This document shows positions 46,964-59,729 of a stretch of DNA of 64,000 nt, piece by piece. The notes below the pieces were generated by a model. It searched no databases. It was not told the DNA's origin and worked only from the letters and a program-made list of their open reading frames with translations. A program made the position numbers and the translations under genes. This DNA comes from Liquidambar formosana. Its lineage: Eukaryota; Streptophyta; Magnoliopsida; Saxifragales; Altingiaceae. The stretch is from contig CM077826.1 of assembly GCA_039720395.1 (NCBI GenBank), positions 19,655,053 to 19,719,052 on the forward strand. The letters are read 5' to 3'. How positions within the stretch are numbered: the stretch's first letter is position 1; each line of letters starts with the position of its first letter.

Positions 46964-49756
46964 TCAGGCTGGCAATTCCTCAGTTGTAGAAAACTCTATT
47001 TCCTCCTTCAAGCCTTTTCCTTCATCCCAATTCCCACTCCCCAGTTTAGATGACTCTTCTTCCTCCTTCAATCCATTCCCGTCATCCCTAACCTTTGTCT
47101 CCTTTTCCACACAGGGTCCATAAGCCCAACTACAAACCATGAAGTAAACTAGATTAATAAAACTTAATATAGCAAGAAGCATATAATAGTTGTCAAAATG
47201 ACCCTTGTTAATATCATCTGCAACCCAACTCTCTTTTCCCCCTTTTGAAGTAAGATCATCCACGATGCTCAGTACAGCAGTGGCTAACAAGCTTCCCACA
47301 GCCATCCCAAGTAAAACTAGAGCTGAAGCAATGCTTGACATACTTCTAGGGAACTCTGTATAATAGAATTCTATTTGGCCTATCGCGTTAAAGGCTTCGG
47401 CTAAACCACTCAAGCAATGTTGTGGCACGAGCCACATAGCTGACATGTCCACCAATCCATTGGGGTTGTTCAAAAGCCCCTGTTGGATCGCTTTTCTACG
47501 TCGTATATGCTCAACAATAGCTGAAACTATCATGGCCATACAAGAGAGAAATAGCCCAATTCCCATTCTTAGTTTCACACCAAGCCGCACTGGTGTTCCT
47601 TTGAGCTTTGATGCTAAGGGAAGGATCACACGATCATAGAGAACAATCCATAGTGTTAGAGAAATGATTGTAAACATTCCAAAAGAGCCTGCTGGAATCT
47701 TAATGCTTGAAACGATATGCCTGTCCATAGACTTAGCTTGGAGTACTGGAAATGTGCCCAGATTTAAGGTTATCGCTATAACGATCCCTGTAGACCACAG
47801 TGGGATGACTTTGATAAGTGCTTTTAGCTCCTCTACTTGATCAACTGTGCAAACACTCCATGGGTTTGAAGTTAATCCGTCTGGGGTAATGCGTTCTTTA
47901 GGACTTCTAATGATGCAAGCTTTATTTAAAAACCTGGAAAGTAAAACTTAAACACGTTCATTGAATCACTCTTGCAAAAAGACTAAATTGATGATTATAA
48001 TGATATGGTGGTACCTTAGTTTTTCGGTTGGCGTGACAAGCTCAGAGTCCTTTTTGTGATGGTACTGACTGTTTGAATTCTGAGGGGGCAATGCGAGTTT
48101 TCTATTCTTATAAGCAACCACAATCACTTGTGCAAGGCCAGAGAACAAGCTCTTGCTAGCTTTCTTCTTGAGGTATAAGGGAGAGGCGAGTAAAAACAAG
48201 AAAGCAGAGAAAAACATAAGAATTGCAGGAACTCCGAAACCCACTTTCCATCCTTTGCTATCTTGAATAGAAACAATAGCCGTCACAGCAATCAAGACGG
48301 AAACAGTTGCTGAAACATAGTACCATCCAAAGAAGCTCTCCAAGAGCCTTTCGTTTTCCGGTTGTTGATCCTTTTGTCCAACTGATCTGCACCGAATGCT
48401 ATGGAGCTTCCCCTAATGCCACCAGCTCCAATGGACATAATGGCGAAGGAGGAAAGTAGGAGAGTCGTCTGGGCCAGCGTTGGGGATTTGCAATTATTGC
48501 TTATTGATCTGTCGCATGGAGGAGGCCTGACTTGCGGAATCATCGCTGTCAACCATAGAATGACCATTCCCTGCAACATTGAAATTAGTTTCTCCTAGTA
48601 CATGCACAAGGCTAGGCCAATTAAGTTGTTTTCTTCGGTCATTTGGTAAATTCTTATTAATTTTGCTGATCATTTTGAACACACCATGCAATCAAGAAAT
48701 TAACATAAGTGCATTACAAATTTCAGGAAATCTGAGAGATGATGTCTGTTGGTGTTTCAGTTGTTTCGCCTCATTTTCGCCACGTAAAACAAATGCCCAT
48801 GGCCCATGGGCATGAACAAAAAGAGACCTAAAAAGATAGCATACCAAACTTGCATTTTCCTGATCTTATAACTAAATGTTGAATGGCCATTTTATAATGT
48901 GGCAAGAGTAGAGGGATTGAATCTTAAGAATGAAGGTGTAATACTGCCCTATCCAAACAACTCTTAGACGCATAGCTGGCTTGACACCAAGGTGCTACAA
49001 TGAAACTTGGCCGGCATGAAAAATAATCAAGATCCAGGTTTGAGTCTCCGGTTACACCAAGTGGAGCATAAACCAAACAGAAGGTTCTCTTTGGGTCGCT
49101 TGCTCACCATTGGTTTGCTATGAATTTTTCTACATTGGATCTTTGAAGACTTTTTTATCCAATGATATATAGGCACCATTTGGTTACACTTTTTAGAAGA
49201 TCCATTTTTAAGTAGGAAAAGTAATTTTTTACTTTCTTGTTTTTTTGCTTTTAAGTAAAAGCAATGAAAGCAAAAGCACGTTTGGTAAAATTGATTTCGC
49301 CTGTGATCTTTTGGATGTAATGGAAAACTTTATTGAATTATTATTGCCCAAACGGAAGCTCATGACAAATACCACCTCTCTCGATTGCAAATTTTTTGAG
49401 TTAAGGTCAAACTTGTTTGAAAGATAAAAATGACTTTTAAAAGCAAATATTCATTGTTTTTGCTTAAAATCAAATATTTGGCTTTTTACTTTTTAGAAGT
49501 CCTTTTTATTTCCTCTAACCAAACAGTTCTTTTTGCTTTCACAATTTTTTGCTTTCAAAAGCAAAAAAGATCTTAAAATAAGTGCAACCAAACGATGCCT
49601 ATAGATTTTGTCTTATAATTTATACATTAATTCTTAAGATTGAGTGAAAACTCATCAATTCACCAAGGAGAAGTCCCTCATGGCAGCCTTATCCTTCCTT
49701 ACCCTTAAAATAATGCCATGGTGTGTGTCTTGAAATAGGATTTAAAAATATGAAAT

Positions 49757-49793
<37 letters not shown>

Positions 49794-50441
49794 CGAAAAT
49801 GTGATTTAACTATAAAAATTGAAAGAGCTCATAGCTCATAAGAAGAGAGAAATGAAAGCGCTATCACCATAGCAGCACTCTTTATTTGTGCCGAGGCACT
49901 AAAGATCTCTAGCTCTGTAGCTCATTAAAAAACTAATAATTATACGAGTGTCCCCTGAATCAAAATCACAAAGAAGAAAGGGGAGAAAATTACCAGGAGA
50001 CTAACAATGGAACCCAAACCAATGGTGAGGAAGCGACCCAGATAAGAATCAGCAAGAAAAGCCCCTACAAGAGGCATGGAGTTGGTAGCTGCTGTACCAC
50101 AAGAGGATTATAGTTGTCCCTGTGGCTACCCTCATATTATACTCTAAAATGAAGTAGAATATCATGTTTGGTAACACCCCATAGCTTGCCACCTTCTCAA
50201 ATGCTTCGTTTGCTGCAAGTTTTTTACCAAAACAAATAAAGAACCAAGAATTCAAGACAAAGATAAAAAGAGATTAAAAAAAAAATTCTCACATACCCAA
50301 ATACATATGATGAGTTTGCATGTGTATATGTGTACCTATGATAAATGGCATGGTTTTAAGGCCACCCTTTCGTCTTCTTGGAAGGTTTTGGTGACTCATC
50401 TGATCTGCAGACATCTCCATTTGCTTTTCCATTGAGACCAT
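46964..50441 (-). pseudogene. NRT1/PTR family (NPF1-type) transporter, copy A, two frameshifts
   Basis: Exons on the minus strand: 50336-50441 (MVSMEKQMEMSADQMSHQ..., KTMPFIIG), 49994-50212, 48015-48570 and 46964-47933 (TGA). NPF proteins are 12-helix proton-coupled nitrate/peptide/hormone transporters. The ExxEK proton-coupling motif is present (NEAFEKVASYG), as are WLTAMIPQVRPPPC, ESFFGWYYVSATVSV and EFYYTEFPRSMSSIA. Exon 2 has one extra base near 50095 (TGGTACAGC for TGGT-CAGC), so TNSMPLVGAF is read out of frame. Exon 3 lacks one base near 48358-48363, before ENERLLESFF. The net shift is zero, but stops intervene. Elsewhere the sequence is well conserved, so it is either a young pseudogene or carries sequence errors. 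Confidence 0.78.
49171..49600. mobile_element. MITE in intron 2 of NPF copy A
   Basis: 430 bp with inverted ends: AGGCACCATTTGGTTACACT at the left and, in reverse complement, AGGCATCGTTTGGTTGCACT at the right. Subterminal TTTTGCTTTTAA-type repeats follow. hAT-like by end sequence. Confidence 0.75.
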
Positions 50442-51718
50442 CCTCAATCTCCCTTATTTATTCTTGAACAGAGCAGAGCGAGAGAAGTTTTACGAATGGA
50501 AAAAAAAAAGGTGGCACTTATTATAAACCCATTGAAAGATGATTTTGAGGTGCCGAAGTGCCAATGGGCGGCCCAGATTCCAATAGACAAGAGCGGAGCG
50601 ACAAGTTGCCTAAAGATTCTTATTTGTAACTGTTGACAACACTTTTTTATTTTTATTTTTATTTTTTGGACAAAGCTTGGCTACTGAACATTGAAGAGGA
50701 AGTCCTGAAAAGGGATGTAGCATATCCTATGATTGCCACATGTCCCACAATTAAAAAATTTTCAAACTGCTTATGTGATTTTATAGTGCTTTTATGTTTT
50801 TTTTTTTTTTTTTTTTTTTGTAAAGACCAAAATACCCCATCTTTCTATTAGAATAGGATTTCTGTACTTTTCTTTTCTAGAGAGAGAAAATTGGGGCCAT
50901 AGATGAGAGAGAAGTGGAAGAAAGAGAACCCACGCCATCGCCGGCAGAGGGATTTAGATCTCCACTGTCGACTGCTGCTATAATTTGGACTGCCCGTTTT
51001 CACAATCCACATCGGCCATCTTCATCTTCACATCTCGATCACCACCGAACTCCAAAAACTTCCATGCCCCAACAACTCTTATCCATTAAAATCCATTTCT
51101 CTTTCATCTTCACATGCAAGGAAAAATGATCCCATGATTTGATACACCATAGTAATGCTTTTGATCCTTTTTTTTTCTCTCAAATGATTTGCATTTCTCG
51201 TGTTGATGTGGCCGTAGACAAATCATTAGGAAAATAAATTAAAGAAAAATTAATTAGAGATCACTAGTACTATTCTATGTATATATTGGTAGGATGGGTA
51301 TGTTGAGATGGGTTTGTTGTGTAGCCACCTTCCTCCCCTTCAGAGTTCAGCCTTCCTACTCAACTATTGGAAGACTCAAATCTAACACCACCACCTTATG
51401 AAGGGGAGAGATACAATTTTCCAAAAGGACATGTATGGTTTTACATGGAGCATTGACCTACTCCGATGTGTCATTTTGCATTACGGTGCATAAGTCATAT
51501 AAACACTCGAAAATATTAATCTCTTTCTCATGGGGGGGCAAAAAAAAAGGAGAAAAAAGAAACAACCTACATCAACACCCCAAATTTCCTAAGCATCTCA
51601 CATTATAGTGTGCAAGAGAGAACTTTTAAAGTAGTTTTAATTCTATTATCATGATTGCTATTACACAACTATGTAGTTACACATTCACCTCAACAATCAG
51701 CCTGAAAATAAACCCAAA
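50442..51718. other. Intergenic region between NPF copies A and B
   Basis: 5' flank of copy A, T-runs near 50797-50820, and the 3' flank of copy B. Short open frames (50914-51129) carry no domain. No mobile element could be delimited. Confidence 0.4.
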
Positions 51719-54265
51719 TCAGGCTGGCAATTCCCCAACTTTAAATAACTCTGTTTCCTCCTTCAAGCCATCCCAATCCCTAATCCCTAGTTTAGATTAC
51801 TCTTCTTGCCCTTTCAAGCCTTTTCCTTCCTCCCCAACCTTTCTTCCCTCTTCCACACAAGGTCCATATGCCCAACTACAAACCATAAAATAGACTAGAT
51901 TAATAAAATCATTACAGCAAGAAGCCAATAATATTTGTCATAATGACCCTTGTTCATATCACTTTCAACCCAACTCTCTTTCCCCCTCTTTGAAGTAATA
52001 TCCATCCACTGTGCTCAGTATCCGCACTGGCTAACAAGTTTCCCACACCCATCCCTACTCCAAACACTAGCTGAAGCTATGCTTGACATACTTCTAGGGA
52101 ACTCTGTATAATAGAACTCTGTTTGGCCTATGGCGTTAAAAGCTTCGGCTAACCCATTCAAGCAATGTTGTGGAACAAGCCACAGAGCTGACATGTCCAC
52201 CACTGCATCGGCATTGTTCGAGAACCCTTTCTGGATCGCTTTTCTCCAGTCGAATATTCTCTACTATAGCTGAAACTACCATAGCCATGGAAGTGAGAAA
52301 TAGCCCAACCCCCATTCTTAGTTTCACACCAAGCCATACTGGTTTTCCCTTGAGCTTTGATGCTAGGGGAAGGATTACATGGTCGTGGAGAAAAATCCAT
52401 ATCGCTAGAGTGACCAGCCCAAACATTCCAAAAGAGTCTGCTGGAATTTGAATTTTGAAGTGAGGTGTCTGTCCATGGAGTTAGCTTGGAGTAGCTGAAA
52501 TGAGGATTGGCCTAAGTTTATTGATATCATGATCCCTGTAGACCACAGGGGGATGACTTTAATAAGTGCTTTTAGCTCTTCTACTTGATCTACCGAGCAC
52601 AGACTCCATGGGTTTGAAGTTAATCCATCTGAGGTAATGCCCAGTTCAGGACTTCTAATGATGCAAGCTTTATTCAGAAACCTGAAGACAGAAAATTTTT
52701 TAAAACAAGTTCAGTGAACCACTCGTGCAAAATCTTGATGATTGATGACAATAATAATATGGTGATACCTTCGCTTGTTGGTGGGCAGGACAAGCTCGGA
52801 GTTCTTTTTGTGTTGGTACAATCCATTTGAGTTCCTAATTGGCAATGCGAGTTTTCTATTCTTATAAGCAACCACAATCACTTGTGCAAAGCCGGTAAAC
52901 AAGCTCTTGCTAGATTTCTGCTTCACATAGGAGGAAGACGCGAGGAAAAACGAGAAAGCAGAGAAAAACATAAGAATTGCAGGAACTCCAAAACCCACTT
53001 TCGATCCCATGTGATCCTGTATAAACAAAGCAATCAGGACTGAAACAGCTGATGAAGCATAGTACCAGCCAAAGAAGCTCCCTAAGACCCTTTTATTTTT
53101 CGGGTCATCTCTTTTGTCCAACTGATCTGCACCAACTGCGAAGGAGCATGGCCTAATGCAACCTGCTCCAATGGACATCAGTGCAAAGGAGGAAATTAGG
53201 GGAGTCAATTGGGCCAGCGTTGGGGATTTGCAGCTGTTGGTTGTTTGGTTGCATGGGGGAGGCTTAACTTGCGGAATCATTGCTGTCAACCATAGCAGGA
53301 CCATCCCCTGTAACATTGAGAATTAAATGAGATTTCCCTTAATATATATATACAAGCTAGGCCCGATTGTTTTCTTCACTCATGTGAGAGTTTCTTATAA
53401 TTAATTGATTTGTAACCAAACCTGTTTCTTAGAATGTGATCCTGTTAAAATTTCGAACTATGTTTTTCTTGCTCTGGTTGTGCATTTTCTCTTTTTGGTC
53501 ATTGCAAATATTTAATAGGAAAAAATTTATATAAAAATGGCAGACAGCATTAGCAATATTACTCAATAACACGATTTGATAAATTGGCAAATACCAATAT
53601 GCACGTGCCTTGCACATGACCCTTTCCTAGTCCAAAAAAAATGGGTCTAAGGTTTGGATACCCTGTTGGCCATATATATATATATATATATATATCACTA
53701 ACTCATTAAATAGGCAATAATTATAAGAAATTATGAACACATTACAGAAAAGCCACAATTATCCCCTAGAATTATTATCACCAGAAAATGCCCCACCAAC
53801 TATAAGGAAAGAAAAATTAAAGTAGGGGAAAAAATTACCAGGAGACTAGCAATGGAACCCAAGCCAATGGTGAGGAAGCGACCCAGATAAGAATCAGCAA
53901 GAAAAGCCCCTACAAGAGGCATGAAATTGGTAGCTGCTAGCCAAAAGAAGAGTATATTGCTCCCTTTGGTTACTCCCATCTTATAATCTCTCATCAAGTA
54001 CATTATCATGTTTGGCAACAGCCCATAGCTTGCCACCTTCTCAAATGCTTCATTTGCTGTTTTTTTTATTCGATAATTCAAAACAAAGATAGGAAAGACG
54101 GGTAAAAAATAATAATAAAATGTCACAAGCCCATATCCATATATTTATGCGTGTGTCGTGTGATGAAGTTGTGTACGTACCTATGATAAATGGTAAGGTT
54201 ATAAGGCCCCCTCTTTGTGCTCTCGGAACAAGCTGGCGACTCATTTGATCTGCAGAGAGCTCCAT
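51719..54265 (-). pseudogene. NRT1/PTR family (NPF1-type) transporter, copy B, decayed
   Basis: Exons 54181-54265 (MELSADQMSRQL...), 53839-54056 and 52769-53307 are in frame and splice-competent. Exon 3 has lost five residues between VLIAL and IQDHMG. Exon 4 (51719-52681) is broken at least five times: near 52450 (before QIPADSFGM), near 52252 (ENIR/RRKAI), and near 52060, 52025 and 52000 (around ASVFGVGMGVGN, ILSTVD and DITSKRGKES). Apart from these breaks it resembles copies C and D. Such clustered damage in one exon points to genuine loss of function of the C-terminal half (helices 7-12), not random sequence error. Confidence 0.85.
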
Positions 54266-55775
54266 TTGCTTTTCCAAGGAGATCACCCTCTGCCCTCTCT
54301 TCTTGCACACACACACACACACAATACTCCAAAGCAAGTAAATCTCTGGCTTGAGTGGTCTCTCAGTTCTCCCTTTTAAATTCTGAAAGGGCTATAGAGA
54401 GTACATGTTTTGGTTAGCCGTAATTAATAATTAATTAATAATTGATGATCATAAATGGAAAATACGGTGGCACTTAAACACTAAAAAAAGATAAACTTAT
54501 TCTAATGGGTTAGATGCAGAAGTGGGCGGCCGAAATGCAAACTGGAGTCCACTAAACAAGAGGGGAGTAACAACTTACCTCTTTTTGGTAAGAAATTGTT
54601 ACACCTCTTTTTTATATATAATACTCTCTCTGTTCTTAATTAACTGTCTCCTTTTAAAAGACATGTTTTTTTTTTTTTTTTAAGGAGATTTTATTAAATG
54701 TTTTCACATTAATATATATGTTTTGACATTCCAATTATATCCTCAAGTGTACAAAACATTGAAAAAATAGAGAATACCCTTTAAAGGGTATTTTAGAAAA
54801 TGAAATAAAATGAATCATTGACTTTTGAAATGTGACAATTATTTTGAAACATTTCAAAAAAGAAAGGAATTCAGTAATTTAGGAACAGGGGGAGTACTGT
54901 TTTCATTGATAGAATCATTCCCCTCTGTAGGCACTATAGTGTGGCAGATTGCGCTTTAAAATGGAAAAAACGTACCCATGCACCACACCACTCCTTGCTT
55001 TAGATCACGGACCATTTTTACTACAGAGTCAGCACTTAAAATGGTACCATTTAATTTCAAAGGAATGCCAATCTTTGAAGGTCTACGATAAGGACTTCTT
55101 TATCGTGGTATTAACAAGCCCTCTCTTTATTTCTAGGATATTATACAAATTTGGAGGCACATTCTCAAGTGGATTAAGGACCCTTCAAGAATTTCAAATA
55201 AAAATTTTTATGAAAAAAAAAATAAAATGCTACGTGATTAGCTCACACATACAAGTATCAATGTTTGATGTGCGTGTGTGTATATATATGACTTTGATCA
55301 GATCCGTGACGTTCCAGATCAGATCAATCCTATCTACTATGTATATATTTTTTCTCATCTAAAATTTTTCAATTAGAATCCTTTAATGTTTGATGTGTAT
55401 ATATTTATCTCTCTCTCTCACAATCAAATTGGTAGCATCGTGGGTGAGGTTTGTTTCATATAGGTGAGTGATTGTTTTATGGCTGGAGTATCTTTCTTCC
55501 GTATTTGGAGTCTATGTTGGTCGCTATTCTGTTTCTGGGATGGCTCCATGAATAATAAGCCACATACACACTTCAATTTTCTCGAGCACATCATTCTGTG
55601 GTGCATAAGAGGGAACTTTTAAAGCAATTTCTATCTGTACATGATGCATAAGATATGTATAAAAATTCCAAAAGGCTTATTATCATGATTACTACGGAGT
55701 ATTACTCAACTAAATAGGTAGACATTCACCATAACAATCAGCCAAAGAGAAAACACAAATCAGGATGGCAATTCC
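54266..55775. other. Intergenic region between NPF copies B and C, with a Stowaway MITE
   Basis: 54624-54894 is a Stowaway-type MITE. The 137-codon plus-strand frame at 54949-55362 has no recognisable domain. The remainder is A/T-rich. Confidence 0.5.
54624..54894. mobile_element. Stowaway-type MITE
   Basis: 271 bp flanked by TA (54622-54623, 54895-54896). Left end CTCTCTCTGTTCTTAATTAA; right end in reverse complement CTCCCCCTGTTCCTAAATTA. Same family as 9837-10108. Confidence 0.85.
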
Positions 55776-58700
55776 CTAAATTTGGCTAACTCTAGCTGTT
55801 TCCTCCTCCAAGCCTTCTCTTTCTGCCCACTCCTCACTCCCTAGTTTAGATACTTCTTCTTGCTTCTTCAAAACTTTCCTTTCTTTTGTAACCTCTGAAC
55901 CATTTTCCACACAAGGTCCATAAGCCCAACTACAAACCATAAAATAAAATATATTAACAAAACTCAATACAGCAAGAATCCAATAATAATTGTCATAATG
56001 AGCCTTGTTAATGTTTCTTGAAACCCAACTCTCTTTTCCCCCTTTTGAAGTAAGATCATCCACAGTGCTCACTATAACACTAGCCAATAAGTTTGCCACA
56101 GCCATCCCAAGTAAAAAAAGAGATGAAGCAATGCTTGACATGCTTTTAGGGAACTCTGAATAGTAGAATTCTGTTTGGCCTATCGCATTAAAAGCTTCAG
56201 CTAAGCCGCTCAAGCAATATTGTGGCACAAGCCACAGAGCTGACATGCCCACCACTGCATCGGCTTTGTTCAGAAACCCTTGCTGGATCGCTTTTCTCCG
56301 TCGAATGTTCTCAACAATAGCTGAGACTACCAAGGCCATGCAAGAGAGAAATAGCCCAATCCCCATTCTTAGTTTCACACCAAGCCGCACTGGTTTTCCT
56401 TTGAGCTTTGATGCCAGGGGAAGGATTAGACGATCATAGATAGGGATCCATATCGTTAGAGTGATGATTGTGAACATTCCGAAAGAGCCTGCTGGAATCT
56501 CGAAGCCTGGAGTAATGTGCCTGTCCATGGACTTAGCTTGGAGTACCGGAAATGGGCCTTGGCTTAAGTTTAGTGCTATAATGATCCCTGTAGACCACAG
56601 TGGGATGACTTTGATAAGTGCTTTTAGCTCTTCTACTTGATCTACTGAGCAAAGACTCCATGGATTTGAAGCTAATCCATCAGGGATAATGTCTTCTTCA
56701 CGACTTCTAATGATGCAAGCTTTATTTAAAAACCTAAAAGCAGAAACTTAAACAACTTCATTGAACCACTCAAGCAGAAGATTAAATTGATGATTCTAAT
56801 GATATGGTGATACCTTAATTTGTCAGTTGGCATGATGAGCTCGGAGTCCTTTTTGTGATGGTACCACTCTATTGAGTTCCCAGCTGGCAATGGGAGTTTT
56901 CTGTTCTTATAAGCGACAGCAATCACTTGTGCATAGCCAACGAATAAGCTCTTGGTGGCTTTCTGCTTGGCATATAAGGGAGAGGCGATTACAAACAAGA
57001 TAGCAGAAAAAAACATAAGAATTGCAGGAACTCCAAAACCCACTTTCCATCCTTTGTGATCTTGAAGATAAACAATACCCGTCAAAGCAATCAAGACCGA
57101 AACAGTCGCTGAAACATAGTACCATGAAAAGAAGCTCTCCAAGATCCTTATATTCTTTGGGTTATCCCTTTTGTCCCACTGATCTGCACCAAATGCTAAG
57201 GAGCATGGCCTAATGCCACCAGCTCCAGTGGACATGAGGCCAAAGGATGAAATCAGGACAGTCAACTGGGCAAAGGTTGGGGATTTGCAGTTGTTGATTA
57301 AGTGGTCGCATGGGGGAGGCTTGACTTGTGGAATCATGGCTGTCAACCATAGAAGGACCATTCCCTGTGACATTGAAAATTAAAAACAATTTGTTTTAGT
57401 ACATGCACAAGGCCATGTTGTTTTCTTCAATCGTGTGATAATTTCTTAATACCTTTGGTAAAATGCTGGTGATATTGAACACACGATGTAAGAAATTAAA
57501 GAAGTGCATCAAAAGTTTGAAGAAATTTGAGAGATGGTGTCTGTTAGTATTCCAGTTGTTTTGCCTCACTTTCATCACTTATTAGTAGCTATTTTGTTCC
57601 TCCAAGCAATTTTTCCCATTAGTGAATGGGGTGACATAAATATGATTTACCTAAAAACATAGCATACCAAAATTACATTTTCCTAATCTTATAAGAGCTC
57701 AGGTGGCCATAATACAACGTACATGGTAGTATATGTTAGCAAGACTAAAGCCTAAAGGGATCGATCCTTATACCAAGGCATTGTTATTGCATTACCATAT
57801 ATATCCAAATAATTAACTCTAGCTTAAACACATAGCCAGTTTAACAGTACAAAGGTGCTAAAAGAAAACTTAGGATGAAAAATAATTATGATCTAGTTTT
57901 GGACCCTCTTGGTATACCAAGTGGAGCATAAACCAACCAAAACTTCTCTTAGGGCACACTTTTGAGAATGGACACAACCCTACTCAATGAATCCCGAGCA
58001 CAACCTGAGGGTATGCCTTTCACCAGCAAAAGTGAAATTATCTTAAATTTTTAGCCATGTGATGCGGTCACGTGTGTTTTCAAAAAGTCGCCCATAGTTC
58101 CATCTAATTGGCTTTTATCAAAATGGTTGGTATTCGATCATCTCTCTATCCATTTTTCCATGGACTGACATTGCAGCAGAATCCTTGCTGGTCTAATTGA
58201 AGGCTGCAATGAGGAATGAGGATCCTCTCATGAGTGTATTGTCAAGCTCCCGTTGTTTTAAGTAAGGGACATTGCAAGTTGCAACAATACCAATTAAGCC
58301 ATGAATTCTACCATTGGATAGAAAACCTTACAAGGTTCGACATACAAAATTTCAGTCATAAAATGTCAAATGATTTAACAACATAAACTTTGGTGGTCTC
58401 ACTCATGCAATAGCGTTTGACCAAAATTCTCCACTGTATATTAAGTGTTAAAGTGTACATATACAATTGCGAGAATGAGAGAAATATAATGGTGCACCCG
58501 TCTTGAAGTAGGTGTCCAAAATAATTGGGGAAAAAAACAAAAGACAAAATAAAACAAAACAAGGAGAGCTCATATATAGGGAAGAGCTATGAGAGTGCCC
58601 TCACCATGGACGGACTCTATCTATAACTGAAAGGGACACTCAAATCTTTAACTCATGCATTAAAAAAAAAAAAAAATTATATGAGCATGTGAAAGTACAT

Positions 58701-59222
58701 AATCATCCCCTGAATCAAAATCACAAAGAAGAAGATGTCCACACGAGGAAAGAAAAATAAACATAGGGGAGAAAATTACCAGGAGACTAGCAATGGAACC
58801 CAAGCCAATGGTGAGGAAGCGACCCAGATAAGAATCAGCAAGAAAAGCCCCTACAAGAGGCATGAAATTGGTAGCAGCTGACCAATAGAAGAGTATATTG
58901 GTGCCTTTGGCTAACCCCATATTATAATCTCCAATTAAGTAGAATATCATGTTCGGTAACAGCCCATAGCTTGCCACCTTCTCAAATGCTTCATTTACTG
59001 CAAATTTTTACCAAAACCAAAAAGAAACCAAGAATTCAAAATAAAGAAAACAAGAGTCAGAATAGTCTTGCAAAAAACTCACTAAAATCTCACAAACCCA
59101 CAGTTTGTATCATAAGGTTGGGGACTTGGGCATGTACCTATGATAAATGGCATAGTTTTAAGGCCACCTTTTTGTCTTCTTGAAAGGTTTTGTTGACGAA
59201 GCTGATCTGCATCTATGTCCAT
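55776..59222 (-). CDS. NRT1/PTR family (NPF1-type) transporter, copy C, intact
   Basis: Four exons on the minus strand, 59138-59222, 58780-58997, 56814-57364 and 55776-56733, are all phase-consistent and give 603 residues. It starts MDIDADQLRQQNLSRRQKGG. Motifs: ExxEK in NEAFEKVASYG (helix 1); ATNFMPLVGAFLADSYLGRF; MVLLWLTAMIPQVKPPPC; GAGGIRPCSLAFGADQWDKR; GVPAILMFFSAILF; NPWSLCSVDQVEELKALIKV; QTEFYYSEFPKSMSSIAS; FYFMVCSWAYGPCVENG. These place it in the NPF1 clade, whose Arabidopsis members are low-affinity nitrate transporters of the plasma membrane in phloem companion cells. The substrate here is inferred from the clade. A second upstream ATG (near 59240) is out of frame with the body. The only undamaged member of the array. 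Confidence 0.88.
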
Positions 59223-59729
59223 TTGTTTTTCCTAATAAGACCATCCTCTGCCTTCTCTTCTTGCAGAGAGAGACAGAGAGAGAGTTCTGATTACACTTAT
59301 GGCCACAGAAATTTATGGGCAGAACAAGGCGGCCAAGATTCCGGTGGACAGCAGAGTAGAAACAGCTTACGTCTATTCTTCTTTGTAAGAAACTGTTACA
59401 CCAACACTTCAACTCTATTTTATAGTCTCTTAGAAGCAACAACTTTTATTCTTTATTTACACCAACACTTCAACACTTAAAAATGGATCCATGATTTGAT
59501 GCACCATAGTTTTACACTTTTTTTTTTTTTTTTTTTTTTGGTGGGTAATTTAGGAAAATGAAAATCCAAAGAGAATAAACTACACATAAACACATCAAAT
59601 TTCTTGAGCATATTACATTATGGTGCATAAGAGAATACTTTTATAGCAATTTCTATCTGTAAAATACTATTACTCAAGTAGGTAGATACATATTCACCCC
59701 AACCATAGCCCAAGAATACATTACACAAA
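59223..59729. other. Intergenic region between NPF copies C and D
   Basis: Holds the promoter/leader of copy C, with a TCTCTCTGTCTCTCTC tract on its sense strand (about 59266-59285), and the 3' flank of copy D, with a T-run at 59518-59539. No gene is seen. Confidence 0.4.

Noticed and set aside
54949..55362. 137-codon plus-strand open frame between NPF copies
   Set aside because: Composition follows the A/T-rich DNA, and no conserved motif or splice structure supports a gene.
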